A DNA stretch of 64,000 bases from Petrolisthes cinctipes. Its lineage: Eukaryota; Arthropoda; Malacostraca; Decapoda; Porcellanidae. The position numbers were made by a program, and so were the translations under genes. The notes below the pieces were generated by a model, which was not told where the DNA came from, did no database searches, and worked only from the letters and a program-made list of their open reading frames with translations. The stretch spans positions 1,612,001-1,676,000 of the forward strand of contig JAWQEG010001325.1 in assembly GCA_033782935.1 (NCBI GenBank), given 5' to 3'. Positions 10,577 to 24,123 of the stretch are shown piece after piece (within the stretch, counting starts at the first letter, position 1; every line of letters begins with the position of its first letter).

Positions 10577-12055
10577 TTGCCTGGCCTGATGGAGAGTGCG
10601 GATTCCTGCTTGGAGGCCGACTTGGCAATGTCGGAGGAAGACGAGTCTCCAATTGAGGATCACTGGCCTGAGCTGCCTTCTCGCAACCCTCCCCCCCTCT
10701 CCTCGGTCACTCCGCAGCTCAGGTTGCAGCCGTCCACCTCCTCAACCTCTACCAAGCGACCTGTTGATGCCTCGTCCGACTCCTCGCAGGATTCCGATGG
10801 TGTGGACTGTTTACCTCCAGCTGCCAAGACTGCCAAGGGTGCTTCAGCTGTGCACGACGTACCTTCTCTGCCTCACCCTGGTGTTTCTTCTTTGTATACC
10901 AACTCCTTGCCCTCGTCCAACCTTCCTGCTTTTGCCCCGAGAGATGCCTATGTCAAACTCTCCTTCTCTGGAAACCCATCTACAGACACAAAGCTGCGTT
11001 GGTTGTCTGATGTCAACAGGGCCTTCCAGTTGCAGCGTGAACTGGCTGAAGTCAAGATGGCTGCTGTCACCTCCCGGTTTGTCTACATCTCTAGGAAGCG
11101 TCAGGACATCATTGATAGAGTGAAGGCTGGTGAATTTTTATCTCTGCCTCTCATTCTTGAAGACTCACCTGAGAGGCCTCGTAAGTTCCCCAGCTACATC
11201 CTCACCCGTTTTCCTATTGATGTTGACCCGAAACTTGCCAAAGGATACCCTGGTGTGTACTTTGCCCGTCGTTTTTTCCAAGATGGTTCACCCATTAGCC
11301 GTATTGTTGTTGTCTGGAGTCAACCCGATCCACCTCCAAATGAGATTTCCTTTGATTTCCTCCCTTGTCTTCCACCGTGTGAGGTGAGGAAACTTCATAA
11401 TGACCAGCCTTGGTGCTACAGGTGCTGGGGAGTTGGGCATATCTCCCGGTACTGTTCTGCCAGGCCGAAGTGTGCATGGTGTGCAGCCGACCATGATTCC
11501 AAGACGTGTCCTGTCAGGGGTGAACCATCACGTCCTGCTGCCTCCACCTCTGAGCCTTCACCTCCTGAAGATACGTCTCGATGGAAGTGTCCACGATGCC
11601 TTCAGCCAGGGGTTAACGTGTGGCATGGATGTACTCGACGTAAGGTCCAGGCTCGTGTCTCTACTATTGCTCCGCCTCCACCACCACCACCACCACCTCC
11701 CCAGTCTGCTCCTCCTACCAACCCTGCCTCACCTCCAGACCTGGCCCTCCGCAAGTCTGTTGCTACCCTCATGGCACGATGTACGGCTCTTGAAAACCGC
11801 TTTTCTGCCCTTGAAGCCAGGATTGATGGGCTGGTTGCCGCGCAGGCTGCCAATGACTCCAAACTCTCCACCTTGGTCGAGGCTCAGCAGGCCATCATCT
11901 CAACTGTCACTACCCTTACCGAAAAGATGGATACTGTTGCATCTCGCCTTGAAAAGCTTTTCGAGTCAGTCCCTTCTCCTGGTCCATCTTCTTCTCCAGG
12001 TCGCTCATCTGCCCCCACTCACCGGACTTCTACCTCCAAATACAAAGTTCGCTAG
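10577..12055 (+). CDS. LINE-C copy 1 ORF1, gag-like zinc-knuckle protein
   Basis: Uninterrupted 492-residue frame. The acidic/serine-rich N-terminus is followed by a conserved central region (AYVKLSFSGNPSTDTKLRWL; FPSYILTRFPIDVDP). Zinc knuckles at about residues 280-312 (CYRCWGVGHISRYC and CAWCAADHDSKTC) and a third Cys pair CPRCLQPG...HGC follow, then a run of ten or more prolines and a C-terminal coiled coil with ALENRFSALEARIDGL. It would bind element RNA in the nucleoprotein particle (family knowledge). The stop TAG at 12053-12055 overlaps the start of the ORF2 endonuclease frame. Confidence 0.9.
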   Translation: MPGLMESADSCLEADLAMSEEDESPIEDHWPELPSRNPPPLSSVTPQLRLQPSTSSTSTKRPVDASSDSSQDSDGVDCLPPAAKTAKGASAVHDVPSLPHPGVSSLYTNSLPSSNLPAFAPRDAYVKLSFSGNPSTDTKLRWLSDVNRAFQLQRELAEVKMAAVTSRFVYISRKRQDIIDRVKAGEFLSLPLILEDSPERPRKFPSYILTRFPIDVDPKLAKGYPGVYFARRFFQDGSPISRIVVVWSQPDPPPNEISFDFLPCLPPCEVRKLHNDQPWCYRCWGVGHISRYCSARPKCAWCAADHDSKTCPVRGEPSRPAASTSEPSPPEDTSRWKCPRCLQPGVNVWHGCTRRKVQARVSTIAPPPPPPPPPPQSAPPTNPASPPDLALRKSVATLMARCTALENRFSALEARIDGLVAAQAANDSKLSTLVEAQQAIISTVTTLTEKMDTVASRLEKLFESVPSPGPSSSPGRSSAPTHRTSTSKYKVR

Positions 12056-15000
12056 TGATTGCCGGCTGGATGTCATCTCCTGGAATGTATGTGGTATCAC
12101 CACACTCAACTCAAGGCCTATGTTTTTCGTCATCATCCCAGTGTTATTTTTCTCCAGGAAGCATTTCCAGGACGGCCGCTCGCTCTTGGGCAAGCTCCTC
12201 CCCTCTCAGGTTATGTGCCATATGTTCATCTGGTAAGGAATGGTCTCCTGACTTACATACATAGCTCCTTGCCACATCGCCTTCTCCGTACCTCCACTGA
12301 TCCTGACATGACCTTTCAGCTATTTGAGGTTCTACCTGGGAATGGAGTACTCCAACTATGTAATGTCTATTCTGCCCCAGCTAGACTCACTCTTGAGGCT
12401 CTTCCTTCTCCAACAGTGCGTGGTATGGTGTATATGGGAGATTTTAATGCTCGGCATTCTGATTTGGGTGATGGTACTGGCTCTATTAATCGTAATGGTG
12501 TTCGTCTCCTTTCATACATCCGCAAGCATCATCTGACACACTGGGACACTGGTGGTGCCACTCATTGCCGGGGAGGTACTCTGGATTACATCCTCTCGTC
12601 TGGCCTGATAGCATCTCAGGTCCAGTGCTTCTCCGTGCCAGACTTATTCTCTGATCACATTGCTCTTCGGTTTCATTATTCTCTAACTGCTGGGTCAGGT
12701 GCTTCAGCCACTCGTTTGCGTATTGCTGTGCCCCCTAAATATTGCCCGACTTACATCTTATTTATGGCCCATGTATTCCCTACATTTGACATATCATCAG
12801 CTGAACAGTTGTACTCTGATCTTGTATCTGCTACTCATGACTTTTATAGGCTATACGTCTCCCGGCCACACCTCCAGCATCGCCATACTGCCCACTCCTG
12901 GACGCTGGATGCACGTATACAGGAGGCAAAGGAGGAGGCTGAACGTGATGGCCTATTGTTTCAAGCCAACCCAACCCCTGACCTACTCCATCGTTACCAG
13001 ATGTCTAGGGACGCTTTAGTTGCCCTGCAGGATTGTGCTCACACTGAGTCTTGGCAGCGGTTCACGGACAGCATCAACCAGCAAACAAGTGTGGCTTCTA
13101 TGTGGCACCTCATCCGTCGGGTTGTTAAAAAGACACCGGCCACTGCTCGTCATCACACTCCTGCCGATTATGCCAAACAACTTGTCGATGCCTGGTCAGA
13201 ACAATCTTCCCCAGCCAGTCTACCCATCCACATACAAGATGCACTCGCTTCCCGTGCTGCTGTCCATCGGCTACGTCTAATGTCTGCTCTGTTACAAGAT
13301 GATGACGATGATGCAGAGGAGATAGCTGAGGAGGAGTTGCGCCGTGCTCTCATTCGGGGTAGAGCTTCTTCCCCTGGTGATGATGGTATTACTTATGCTG
13401 TGCTGCGCCTACTTCAACAAGTTCCTGGGAACCCTCTACTTCGACTGTACAATCTTTGTCTTCGTGACGGTTGTGTACCACGAGCCTGGACCAGCAGCAC
13501 AATAATACCCATCCCTAAGCCCGGCACTGCGAAGTTCAGGCCTATTTCCCTTACTTCCTGTTTCTGTAAGGTTATGGAGAGAATCTTACTCAATCGTCTC
13601 ATGTACAGACTGCAGGATCGCCTCTCTCCATGGCTGTTTGGTTTCCTTCCCCAGCGGAGCACACATCACTGCCTAGTCGACCTGTACTCTCGCCTTTCCA
13701 GGGACAGTGTGGTGGCCTTCATTGACCTTCGAAGTGCCTTCGATGTTGCTAATAGAGACGTCATTTTGGATCAACTGGTTGACTTTGGGATAAAGGGTAA
13801 TCTACTACGGTGGATTCGGGGCTACCTGAGTAACAGGACCTCCTGTGTGTTTTTCAGTGGTGCACTCAGTCCTTTGCGCAGTTTTCATCTTGGTACGCCT
13901 CAAGGTGGTGTTCTCAGCCCATTGTTATTTAATATTCTGATGCATCGGTTGCTCACTTCTCTCCCTGATATTCCTATAACTACAATTACGTGCTATGCTG
14001 ATGATATCTGTGTTCATTCTACCTCACCAAGGGATCTCCAGCGGTTTCTTGACTCCTTTATTGTCTCCCCAGATAAGAGCAGAATATTCACCTGCCGCCT
14101 TCCTCAAGCTCAGCCAGTGTTCACCATTGGAGGGACTGTCATTCCCATGTGTTCCCAGTACTGCTACCTGGGTGCGCCAGTCAATATTTGGCCGATTGTC
14201 CCTGCCAGACCTCAAGACCATCCCATTGTCCAGGACTTATTGGGTCGTCTCCAGCACCGACTTACACCACTTCAATGGCTATCTAACAACTCCTCGGGCA
14301 TCTCCATCCCAGTAGCCAGGACCATCTATATTGCTTTTATCCGTTCAGTTGTTGATTACCTTTCCCCTGCTCTGATTCAACTTCCTAGGGCTACTCTGGA
14401 AACTTTAGAAAAATTTCAAAATAGAGCAATGAGAATTATTCTCGGCTGTCCAATGTCGACCAGGATAGTGAACATGCAGCGTGAGTTGCGTCTTCCCCCA
14501 TTAGTGGAGAGAATTTATTCTAATGTTACTTGCTTCACTGTCAAGTGCCTCCATTTCCCACATCTTTCACCCCATTACTCTCAGTTAGTCAGGACTTCTC
14601 TTAGACCAAACTACCCGGTCCCTCCCATACTGCCTGCTGGACGTACTCTTATAAGGTCTGTTTCCTCTGTGCTCCGTGGTCTTAATATAGATATAATGGT
14701 TGCAGACGTCCCCCCAGGGCCCCCTCCATGGATGCTACCAACACCTGATGTGAGCTTTACACCTACTTCCAAGTCGGAGCTGCCTTCTCTACAGCAGCAG
14801 TTGGCTCTGGAACACATAGAAACAGTGACTTCCTCCATCACAGATCCATACTGCCTCTACACTGATGGCTCATTGCAGGTGGATGGTGCAGCAGGTTGTG
14901 CTGTTTTCTCGCCTGACCTGGAGTCACCTCCAGGGGGCTGGGTTGGCCGTCGTCTCTGTAACCACTCTAGCTCAACATTGTGTGAACTGTATGCCATTCT

Positions 15001-15697
15001 GGATGCTGTTAGTGTTGTTTGTCAACGTGGAGTGAATGCTACCATTTTTTGTGACTCCAAACCTGCCCTTCATTCCCTCTCTAGTGTTCAGCCCACACAC
15101 TCTACTGTTATTCAGCAGATTTTATCGTTTTTGGCCTTATTGCATCACCGTAACTTGACTGTCAAATTTTTATGGGTGCCATCCCATGTAGGTTTACGTC
15201 ACAATGGTACAGTTGACAGACTCGCAAAGGAAGCCTGCCATCTGCCTCCTCGTGGTGCTGGACGTCCTCTCTCCCTGACATGTTACCTCTCTAAAGTCCG
15301 CTCCGCCGCTCTCCTCCCTGTACGGCGACGCAGGGATGCAGAGAGGCCCTTCAGCATCTCCATCACCCATTATGAGTCTGTCTGCCATCACAAATATTCC
15401 TACCGTCGTCGAGGCCTCATGGTTCGGAGGCACAATGTAGTCTCTGCTCGTTTGAGGCTTGGCTACCGGCCACCGTGGCAGGTTGCTGGGATGCAGGGTG
15501 AGCCTCCCTTCACTGAGTGTCGCTTGTGTCGAGCGCCTCGTGCTAACACTATAGAGCACTATTGCCTAGCCTGCCCCACTGTTCGACACTTGCTGCCCCA
15601 GGGCCTGCCACTTGATGTGGTTTGTCGACACCTGCTGAACCATCAGGTTCTGGAGGAACTTCTGGTGCGCCACCCTCGTTTTGGTGGATTTAAGTAG
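12045..15697 (+). pseudogene. LINE-C copy 1 ORF2: endonuclease, RT and RNase H with a frameshift
   Basis: The endonuclease begins at DCRLDVISWNV (about 12058) in one frame. A 14-bp deletion relative to copy 2 (after GGTATCACCA, about 12100) then shifts it. The main frame to 15697 holds GDFNARHSD, the RT motifs DLRSAFD and TPQGGVLSPLLF, and YADD at about 14000. RNase H follows (LYTDGSLQVDGAAG; FCDSKPAL; VPSHVGLRHNGTVDRLAKEA), and a C-terminal CRLCRAPRANTIEHYCLAC finger. A second 27-bp in-frame deletion follows RFLD at about 14050, close to the RT active site. It is therefore probably inactive despite a frame of over 1200 codons. Confidence 0.85.
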
Positions 15698-15873
15698 GTC
15701 ATGATAAAAATATTTGTCTGTATGCTTGTGCTTCATTCTGTTATGTTTTCGTGATGTGAGTGTGTGTGCGCATGTGTGTGTGCTTGTGTGTGTATGTGGT
15801 CATTGGGTTCTCGTGAGTCCCGCTTACCCTTGTGTACTGTTGTCTGCCTATTGACTGACGCTACGGCGCAATG

Positions 15874-15911
<38 letters not shown>

Positions 15912-15920
15912 ACTAAAGCT

Positions 15921-15942
15921 TTTCGAACAAAGGTTCGAGACC

Positions 15943-15974
<32 letters not shown>

Positions 15975-16250
15975 TAGGGTGAGGGAGAGAAAGAAGGGGA
16001 TGGGTGGAGCCTGTGGACTGACGTGGTATATACGTCACACTATGATCGCTCGTATCCCAGTGTTAAATTTAATAAAAATGACGCATTTCTCGGGGACAAT
16101 TACCTTAATTATTTACTTTTGGTAATCCATATGGTACCAAAAATTAGCGGAATGTGTGAAATAACCCGTGGCCAAACATTATACTGATCCAACCTTTAGT
16201 TACAGAGTTATTCCCGAAAAACAGTGCGACACGGGCCTTGAAAGCGTTAG
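15921..16250 (-). repeat. FB2 right arm
   Basis: Reverse complement of 9135-9472, from TTTCGAAC next to the LINE-C duplication to GCGTTAG at 16250. Confidence 0.8.
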
Positions 16251-16990
<740 letters not shown>

Positions 16991-17861
16991 TACATACATA
17001 CATAGAGTAATAGAATAGAATAATAATAAAAAAAAATAACAATAATAAAAAAATACCGTAAATATAACATAATACCGTAATCAAGACCAATAACACTAAG
17101 GGTCGTATTATTAAAAAACTTTTTCGACGAAGAGCTGCTTCGTCGCACAAATGGTACTTTTAATGACGAGGAGGTCTCTTCGCGGCGAAAACGAAGAGGG
17201 TAAAAAGGGAAATATTATTGGAAAACGAAGAAGGAGCACTACCACCTCTTCACAACCTCTTCGTTATATAAATTATAATTATGAACGAAATTCTTATAGT
17301 TATTAGATCACTGGTGTATATAATATGCTTCTGTATTTTTTATTATGAGTTTTTTCAATATTTCATGGCAAAAGAAGCACTATTTATGACGTTGTAAAAG
17401 ACTGCCATTGTACCTACTACCTAGTGAAGAAACATCCTGCTGACACCGTATAGCGCGCTGTTCAACTTCTCACTGCTCTCGATTTCTTTCGTCTACTACT
17501 CAGTAGGTAAGCATATTTTGCACACAAGGTTATTTTAGTTTTACTATTGAGGAGGGAGTTTGTGTTTAGATAATCAAACTTTGTTAGTTTTATCCAGACT
17601 GTAATTTTAGCCACATTCTATTGAGCAAGCCATACCTAACCTAACCTACTTTAAATGGGGTATAACCTAACCTAACTTTGTTATAATGCTGACAGGGCTT
17701 GATTAAGTTAGGTTAAGTTAGGTTAAAAGTAAACAAAATTATCAGATCTACATTTGAAATCTAATGAAATAAACCAGGTGGATCTTTTCAATAGAAATAC
17801 AGTACCATCAGAGTACAGAGTGCCCAAATTGATAATAACTGTATTTCAGGATTTTGGAATA

Positions 17862-19981
17862 ATGGCTCATAACCAGCAAGTGTGGGACCTTATCGATTTT
17901 GAAGATTGGTTAGATGCTGATATGGAAGCAGCAGGATATGAGATTGAAAGACATGGAGCACGCCGACCTCGTTATATTGTTCCAGGTAAGGATAAAGGGT
18001 AAATATTGAATGAATTACCGTTATCGCGTACGGTTTTTCTACCTTCATTACCCACTTATTTAGACCATTCTAAGACTATTTTCTTCTATGGCATTTCCTC
18101 TGCAAATGCCCCATTTCCAAAATAAGGCATATTCAAATGGGGCACTTTGAAATTAGTCTGACCTTACCTGACCTGACCTAACCTAACCTAGACCGCATCA
18201 GACTACCGGGACCTAACCTGGGCAAACTACCGGGACCTAACCTGGGCAATCTACCGGGAAATAACAGTGATAAAGTACAGGAAATGACCCGGGGCTAAAT
18301 ACTGGGACCTAGCCGGATCTGGCAACACTGCTACAAAACGGTAATTCTTTCAATAAATACCGGATAAAGCATGAGTTTTGAAAGTAGACCACACTTGTTT
18401 CTATGTCTTTCTTTGTATTTTGCACCTCTTTCTTGTTTATAAGATTTTAATGTGTCCGGTCATCTTGTTTGAGATTGATGATAAATATGAGTACTATTTC
18501 TGCTTTTAGTCCTTAATCTTCTGAGTATGAAAAGGAAACTGGACAGTGCTTATCAATTTTAATTTGCTGCAGAGGTACAATAGAAAAATCAGGTTTTTGG
18601 AACCTTACTCTGACTGCTAATATTCTTTTTCCAGATCGGATGGATCCATTTGTGGCCATGACCAAAGAAGAGTTTGTTGACCGCTTCAGACCCCCAAAGC
18701 ATTCTGTAGTGGAACTCATTGGAGAAATTCAGGAACAACTCCCAGCTGCCAATGACAGGAGAGGTACCTGAAGCATTATCATGATTAGCACACAACCTAA
18801 TGTTTTTTTTATTTTTATTATTATTATTTTTTTTTTATAGGGTGTTGTAAGTGCAGTATCAAAGTTCAATATAGGAGTGGTTGGACCAGGTTTACAAATT
18901 CTCCGGAATGAGCATGTACAAAATCTTTCATTCTTTTAGATATGAAGCAACACTTGTATCTTAACTTTGAATGTATTACCTTGTGTCACAGTGCCCAATG
19001 TTCAGTTTGCTATTACACTTGTGTTGCAGTAATGCCTTTTTCGTAGAGCATGAACATAAAGACAAAAGACCATTGTTTGCATTTTAGGCATAAGCTGCAT
19101 AAAGTAAATGGGCGAGCTACTGATGATTGAAATTTATCCGTACAGGTTGTCCTGTCCCACCCAGTCTTCAGGTATTGATTGCAATTCGCTGTATGGCAGC
19201 CGGAGGTCACCAGATATCGGTTGGAGATTGCTTTGATGTCTCTCAAGCCAAAGTTAGCGAGTGCTTGAAGGCCGTCTCAAGAGCAATTGCTAGTCTGTGT
19301 AGGCAGTATATCCGGTTCCCTGTTGGTAATGGTATTCGCAGAAAAATGCTGGAATTTCAGGGAATTGCCAGGATGCCAGGAGTAATCGGTGCAATTGATT
19401 GCACCCACATTCCAATTATAATGCCCTCTGTTGATAACTCTGAAGTTTATAGGTGCCGAAAGGGATATTTTTCTTTGAATGTCCAAGCTGTATCAGGTCC
19501 AGATCTGATGTTTTATGATGTTGTAGCAAGGTGGCCAGGCAGTGTCCATGACAGCCGGATTTTTTCCAACAGCCGGATATGTGCTGAGCTGGAGGAAGGG
19601 TTATTTCCAGGCCATCTACTTGGAGACAGTGGTTATCCCTGCCGGAATTATATCCTGACCCCTTTAGGAAACCCAAGAGATCGGCATGAAGAGGCATATA
19701 ACTTGAGCCATAGCAGGACCAGAAACACTGTCGAGAGAGCGTTTGGAGTCTTAAAGAAGAGGTTTGCATACCTAGGTGGAAAAGTACGGACACATTTGAG
19801 AACTACGCAGGCAATAATCGTTGCCGCAATGGTTCTCCACAACAAGGCTGTCTTGACCAGAGTTGTCATGGATGAGGGTCAGGAGATTGATGTCGATAAT
19901 GATGCTGTCCTACCTGCTCATATAAATGAAACTGTGCAGGGAAGAGTGAAACGGCAACAAATAATCAGGCATTATTTTTAA
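17862..19981 (+). CDS. HARBI1-type transposase, three exons
   Basis: Exons 17862-17985, 18635-18763 and 19146-19981, joined by GTAAGG/TTCCAG and GTACCT/GTACAG sites in phase, give 362 residues with no stop. The start MAHNQQVWDLIDFEDW is chosen as the only ATG in exon 1 that leaves a sensible N-terminus. The second exon carries MDPFVAMTKEEFVDRFR. The DDE-4 triad is visible: GAIDCTH (D about 169), LGDSGYP (D about 245) and NTVERAFGVLKKRF (E about 281). It would cut and integrate the element with the Myb/SANT partner (family knowledge). Intron 1 contains a dispersed TTAGG-like repeat. Confidence 0.9.
18030..18335 (+). repeat. Dispersed repeat with TTAGG-like core, copy 1
   Basis: CATTACCCACTTATTTAGAC, CCTGACCTGACCTAACCTAA, ACCGGGACCTAACCTGGGCA and CCTAGCCGGATCTGGCAACA recur in the same order at 29085-29316. 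It lies in intron 1 of the Harbinger transposase. The core is a CCTAA/TTAGG-type run with CCTGA variants. Confidence 0.75.
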
Positions 19982-20074
19982 AAAACTTCTTCTTTTCTGT
20001 GGTCTCTAAATTCTTATTTTCTAGCATTATTCTCATATGGGCTCCCTGTCTCTTAGCAATTCTCATCACTTTGG

Positions 20075-20640
20075 TCTTTCAAAGTCAAAGTCAAAATATT
20101 TATTTTTGCCCAGTAATAGATACAAAATACATTATAATTTCACATGGACATAGCAGGGCAGAGCTCCTTTAATGGTAAACCATTTTGAAAGAGCTCCTAT
20201 AACTATTCAATAAGGAATTAGCATGTGTTGCACAAGGTCAAATGAAGTTACACTAAACTATAATAAAGAATAATACAAGTTTCCTTTGTTAGGTTTTCCC
20301 TTATTTTATACAATATACCCAATGCCCGAGAAATTTTGCTTTGTATATAGTTAACATGTAGCTTCCAGTTCAGCTTTTCATCAATGACATTCCTAGAAAT
20401 TTTGTTGAGACAACTCTTTCAATAACATAATTACCCAACCTTATTTGAATGTTTTTCCTGATACACTGGTTTCCAGCAAACAAAATATCCAGAAGATATT
20501 TAATGTCAACCTGTTAGCTAGAAGCCATTTTGATACATTGGTAAGTTCTTCATTAATTGTATTTTCTATTGTTTCCAGTTCTTTTGCAGAGAAATAAATC
20601 GCAGGGAATACAGCTGTGGTATTCTTTCCCCCCACAGCAG
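20075..20640 (-). pseudogene. LINE reverse transcriptase fragment inside Harbinger
   Basis: Minus strand: ELETIENTINEELTNVSKWL and LANRLTLN match the region after the RT active site (V..WL.ANKLTLN). Further downstream are VSTKFLG and a short repeated tail (TTTGACTTTGACTTTGA, complement of 20080-20096). Multiple stops. It is 5'-truncated and dead. Confidence 0.65.
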
Positions 20641-21029
20641 GGGAAAGTATAGTTTATATTGTAGTTTGTACAGTTTATATAGTGTGTATAGTTTATATTG
20701 AGAATAAAGTAGTTTAGCGTAAGTTGAGCCTTTGTTTTTTTCTCTTATGCTAATTTTAAGTTCCTTTATGGAAACAATTTCACTACAGTATTCATATCTC
20801 TGTTCAATAATTAAAACCCCATAATTGAATATTGTTAACTTGAGGAATTATACACCTAGCCATGGATAGTGGTTCTAATAAACCAGGAATTCACGTCTCG
20901 TGTGAGTGTGAAAGAGGGAGAGCAGGAGCTTATAGGACTCTTGAACTATGGATATAATAAAAACAAGCCTTTAATAATTTTTTTTATTTCTCAAGAAAGA
21001 ACATAAACAAAAATCACTATTCATGCATC

Positions 21030-21396
21030 AGAGACATGGACATGGAATAGGGCCCAGCAGTCAAGAATAGGTGCTGTGGAAATGAGTTATTTGAGAGGAG
21101 CATGTGGACTTACCAGATGGGATGGAGAAAGTAATGAGAGTGTATATGAGAGATGTGATATGAGGTGGTTTGGTCATGTGGAGAGAATGCATAATGAGGA
21201 GTTTGTGAAGAAGGTGTGTGAGAGTGAAGTGGTGGGTCCTGGTGTGAGAGGCAGACCACCTGTCAGATGGCAGAACAGAGTGGAAGAGTATGTAAGGGAG
21301 AGAAACATGAAGGGCAGGGGAGGGCTTGACCAAGTAAGGAGGGAGTGTTGGAATAGGGAGGACTGGAGACACTTCTGCAGAGGGCAAGCGAATGTC
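21030..21396 (+). pseudogene. LINE C-terminal fragment inside Harbinger
   Basis: MSYLRGACGLTRWDGESNES, RWFGHVERM, VRGRPPVRW and EDWRHFCRGQ are typical of the C-terminus of non-LTR ORF2 proteins. A segment between ERCD and MRWFGHV is missing relative to the usual arrangement. It abuts the 3' end of the minus-strand Myb/SANT gene and may provide its terminator region. Confidence 0.7.
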
Positions 21397-21397
21397 A

Positions 21398-24049
21398 TTA
21401 CTCATAGAACGCATGTTCTCTTGCTAACCTCCTTTTCAAAATTTCCACTTCTAACCTTAGCTTTTCTTTTTCCATTTCCAGGGTTTTCAACTTAGCAGAT
21501 TTAATTTCTGCTTCCCTATCCTCATTAGCAATCCTTTTTTCTATTAGTTTTATTTCTAACTCATCCCGCCTTGCTGCTAGGTCTATCAGCTTTGTCCTCT
21601 TCTGCCAGTGCTCTTGCCACTGATGCTCCTCACCCGCCACCCTGGCATTTTCTTGGAAGAGCAAAGACCGTCTCACCGTTTTTCTCTTCCTTGAAGAAGA
21701 GAAGGCACGTTTAGACGAGCTCTGCTCCTGTCCCAATGCTCCCCCGTCACGTGGAGCGTTCCTTGGCACCAGGTCTTTGATACTTGAGTTGGTTGGAGGT
21801 GGATCATCTATGTCACAATAATCATGTTCCTCTAACTCTGGCAGTGAGAAAGGGACACCTTCCTCCACTTCAATTGAAATCGCTGGTACCGATGTAGGGG
21901 GAGCACGAACAGCTGCCAATGAATATCAGTATTAATAATTAGACCTGAGCCAGGGAAACCCTGTAGGATGAGAGAAAACAATCATAGTGAGGAGGGAGAG
22001 CATGGAAGAAGGAAATTGAAAGAAACGAGGGATAGTTAAAGAATATGACAGAACGGCTGGGGTCAGGAGTGCCAAAACCCTTACGACCTGTAAACAATAC
22101 ACCCCTTCAGGATATGGTATATAGATTATTAACCTATATACTACACATAGTTATTTTGTAAGAATGTGTACATGCCTCTTAGAGAGTATTTATGTATAGT
22201 GGCACTGTCAACATTACCTTCATGAAACCTTATTGATTAACCTCAGATACTTATCTATAACATCAACCTTTTACTACAAAGGTCTACGTCAGGGGTACTC
22301 AATTACCTGTTGTGAGAGGCCAGAAGTACAGGTTTCCCTGTAGCAAAGGTTCAGATGAAATTTTTTTGTTTGGGGGAGAATACAATGAATTTATAAAACA
22401 ATCATGAATATTGTATTGGAAATAACCCATAATAATAGAATCTTATGTGAATTTTCATGAAATATTAATGTTGTATTTTATTTAATTATTAATATTATTA
22501 TTATTTTTTAAAAGGTGCTGGGGTCTGCACAATAGCTCTTTCGGGTTCGGATATGGACCACAGTCCGCCAATTGAGTACCACTGGTCTATTGGTTTAACA
22601 TCTTAGTCTCACCTTCCACAGTGAAAAGCCTGGGAATTGCTGAAAACCGGTAGGCCACAGCTGAAAGTGACTTGTTGCGTCTAATGGAGACACTGGTATT
22701 GTCAAGCCCACAGTCAGAGTACTTGATAGTTGGCTTGAAACTTACCATATCTAGTACCGGGTACTGGTACTGGTACCATACCACTGCAGCTGGAGTGGAA
22801 AATTAAACATCATGCAGGCTCAGAGGAAACAGGTTAAAAAGGAAGGTCTTTGTTGCACTGGAAAAAGGTTATGGGTAATAGAAACTGATTAATGTATAAT
22901 TAATTAAAGAGAAAGTAAAAGTCTTTCTTTGGGTAAGAATGGATGAAACCTGAAGCAGTGAAATCAGAACAACAGCATGTAAGGCAAGAAAACCTGTAAT
23001 AATATAGGCCACTTTTATAGTCACTGCCCCTTTTCACATATGCCTATTAGAATCTTTATGTGCTATCTTTCTAATATTGCTAGTTAATTGCCCCACATCA
23101 CCAGCTGACACCATGTACAGTTGAGCAAGTAGAAAGTGCAAGAAAAATATGATTGTATATGGAAATATCTTCACCACTTAAAATTCAGCCAATCATATTC
23201 CACCTTACATTGGCTCTAGATTCCCAGTGATCTGTTCATAGATACGAGGGTTTACTACAAAGAATTACCAAAATGCTACCATATACAGCCATATTTTTCA
23301 TGCACTTTCTACTTCCTCAACTGTACACTGGAAATTAAATCCAATTTCTCTAGTTTGCACAAATTCTACTTTTTGTATCATTCTTTAAAATTGTCTTCTG
23401 TGTATAAGTGTACACAATGAACACCGGTGCTATAGAAAAGGTTAACAAATTACTGTAGTAACAATTATATCAATGGTGATGAAACAGGGTTATGACTTGT
23501 GCTTGATTGCATGCTAATGCTACGTTAGAAAAAATAAATAAATAAATAAATACATCTCAACAGAGTTTAACATATTGAGTGCAAATAGAGACATCTACTG
23601 CAGCAATCATACCAAAATTTCAGGAGAAAGCAGTGCATTTGGCACAAATTTAACATACTTTAACCAAATTATTTCTTTAAGTACAATATATTAACTTGTA
23701 ATGGTATTTGCAATAACGTACCAGATGATGACGGTTCATCACAATCGAAATCGCAGCCTATATCATCAATTTCTTCTGATAAAATGTCTAGCACCTTGTT
23801 GTCGTCCTCTGGCAAATCTTTAGGAGCGGGACCACCACCAGTCTTCATTGACTCCCTCCTATTGTCAGCCTTTACCTTTTTCGCCCTGTGAAGTATAAAA
23901 TGTAAGTAAACAATTATTTCACTTTAGCAAAATACTGAACATACTATTATCCTTTAGTTACTCCCTCACTTGGCAATAATAGAGAAGTTTTTGTTATTTT
24001 ACGATACACAACTGCATTGCCCATACTTCTATTTTTTTTTCATGAGGGC

Positions 24050-24123
<74 letters not shown>

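Larger units (their letters stand above)
10302..15908 (+). mobile_element. LINE-C copy 1, full-length two-ORF LINE with RNase H
   Basis: Starts CAGTCTC at 10302 and ends in about 32 A at 15877-15908. It is flanked by a perfect 12-bp duplication AGGACTAAAGCT (10290-10301, 15909-15920). The GT-rich 5' leader is 275 nt. Domain content (gag-like ORF1 with zinc knuckles; ORF2 with endonuclease, RT and RNase H) places it among I/Jockey-type non-LTR elements; exact clade not assigned. A second full-length copy starting with the same CAGTCTC lies at 49344-54980. Confidence 0.9.
9135..16250. mobile_element. Foldback/TIR element FB2, split by LINE-C copy 1
   Basis: An arm beginning CTAACGCTTTCAGGGCCCGT at 9135 is matched in reverse complement by a sequence ending at 16250. 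TA on both sides (9133-9134, 16251-16252) is a candidate target duplication. Without the LINE inside, the element is about 1.5 kb. It is inserted in the 5' leader of LINE-B. No transposase is seen. Confidence 0.75.

Noticed and set aside
11602..11871. Minus-strand glycine-rich frame opposite LINE-C ORF1 (also at 50679-50912)
   Set aside because: Shadow of the proline run on the coding strand.
21960..22110. Weak similarity of GCTGGGGTC...AAAACCCTT to the inner part of the FB1 arms
   Set aside because: Only short matching blocks; not enough to call it a copy by eye.
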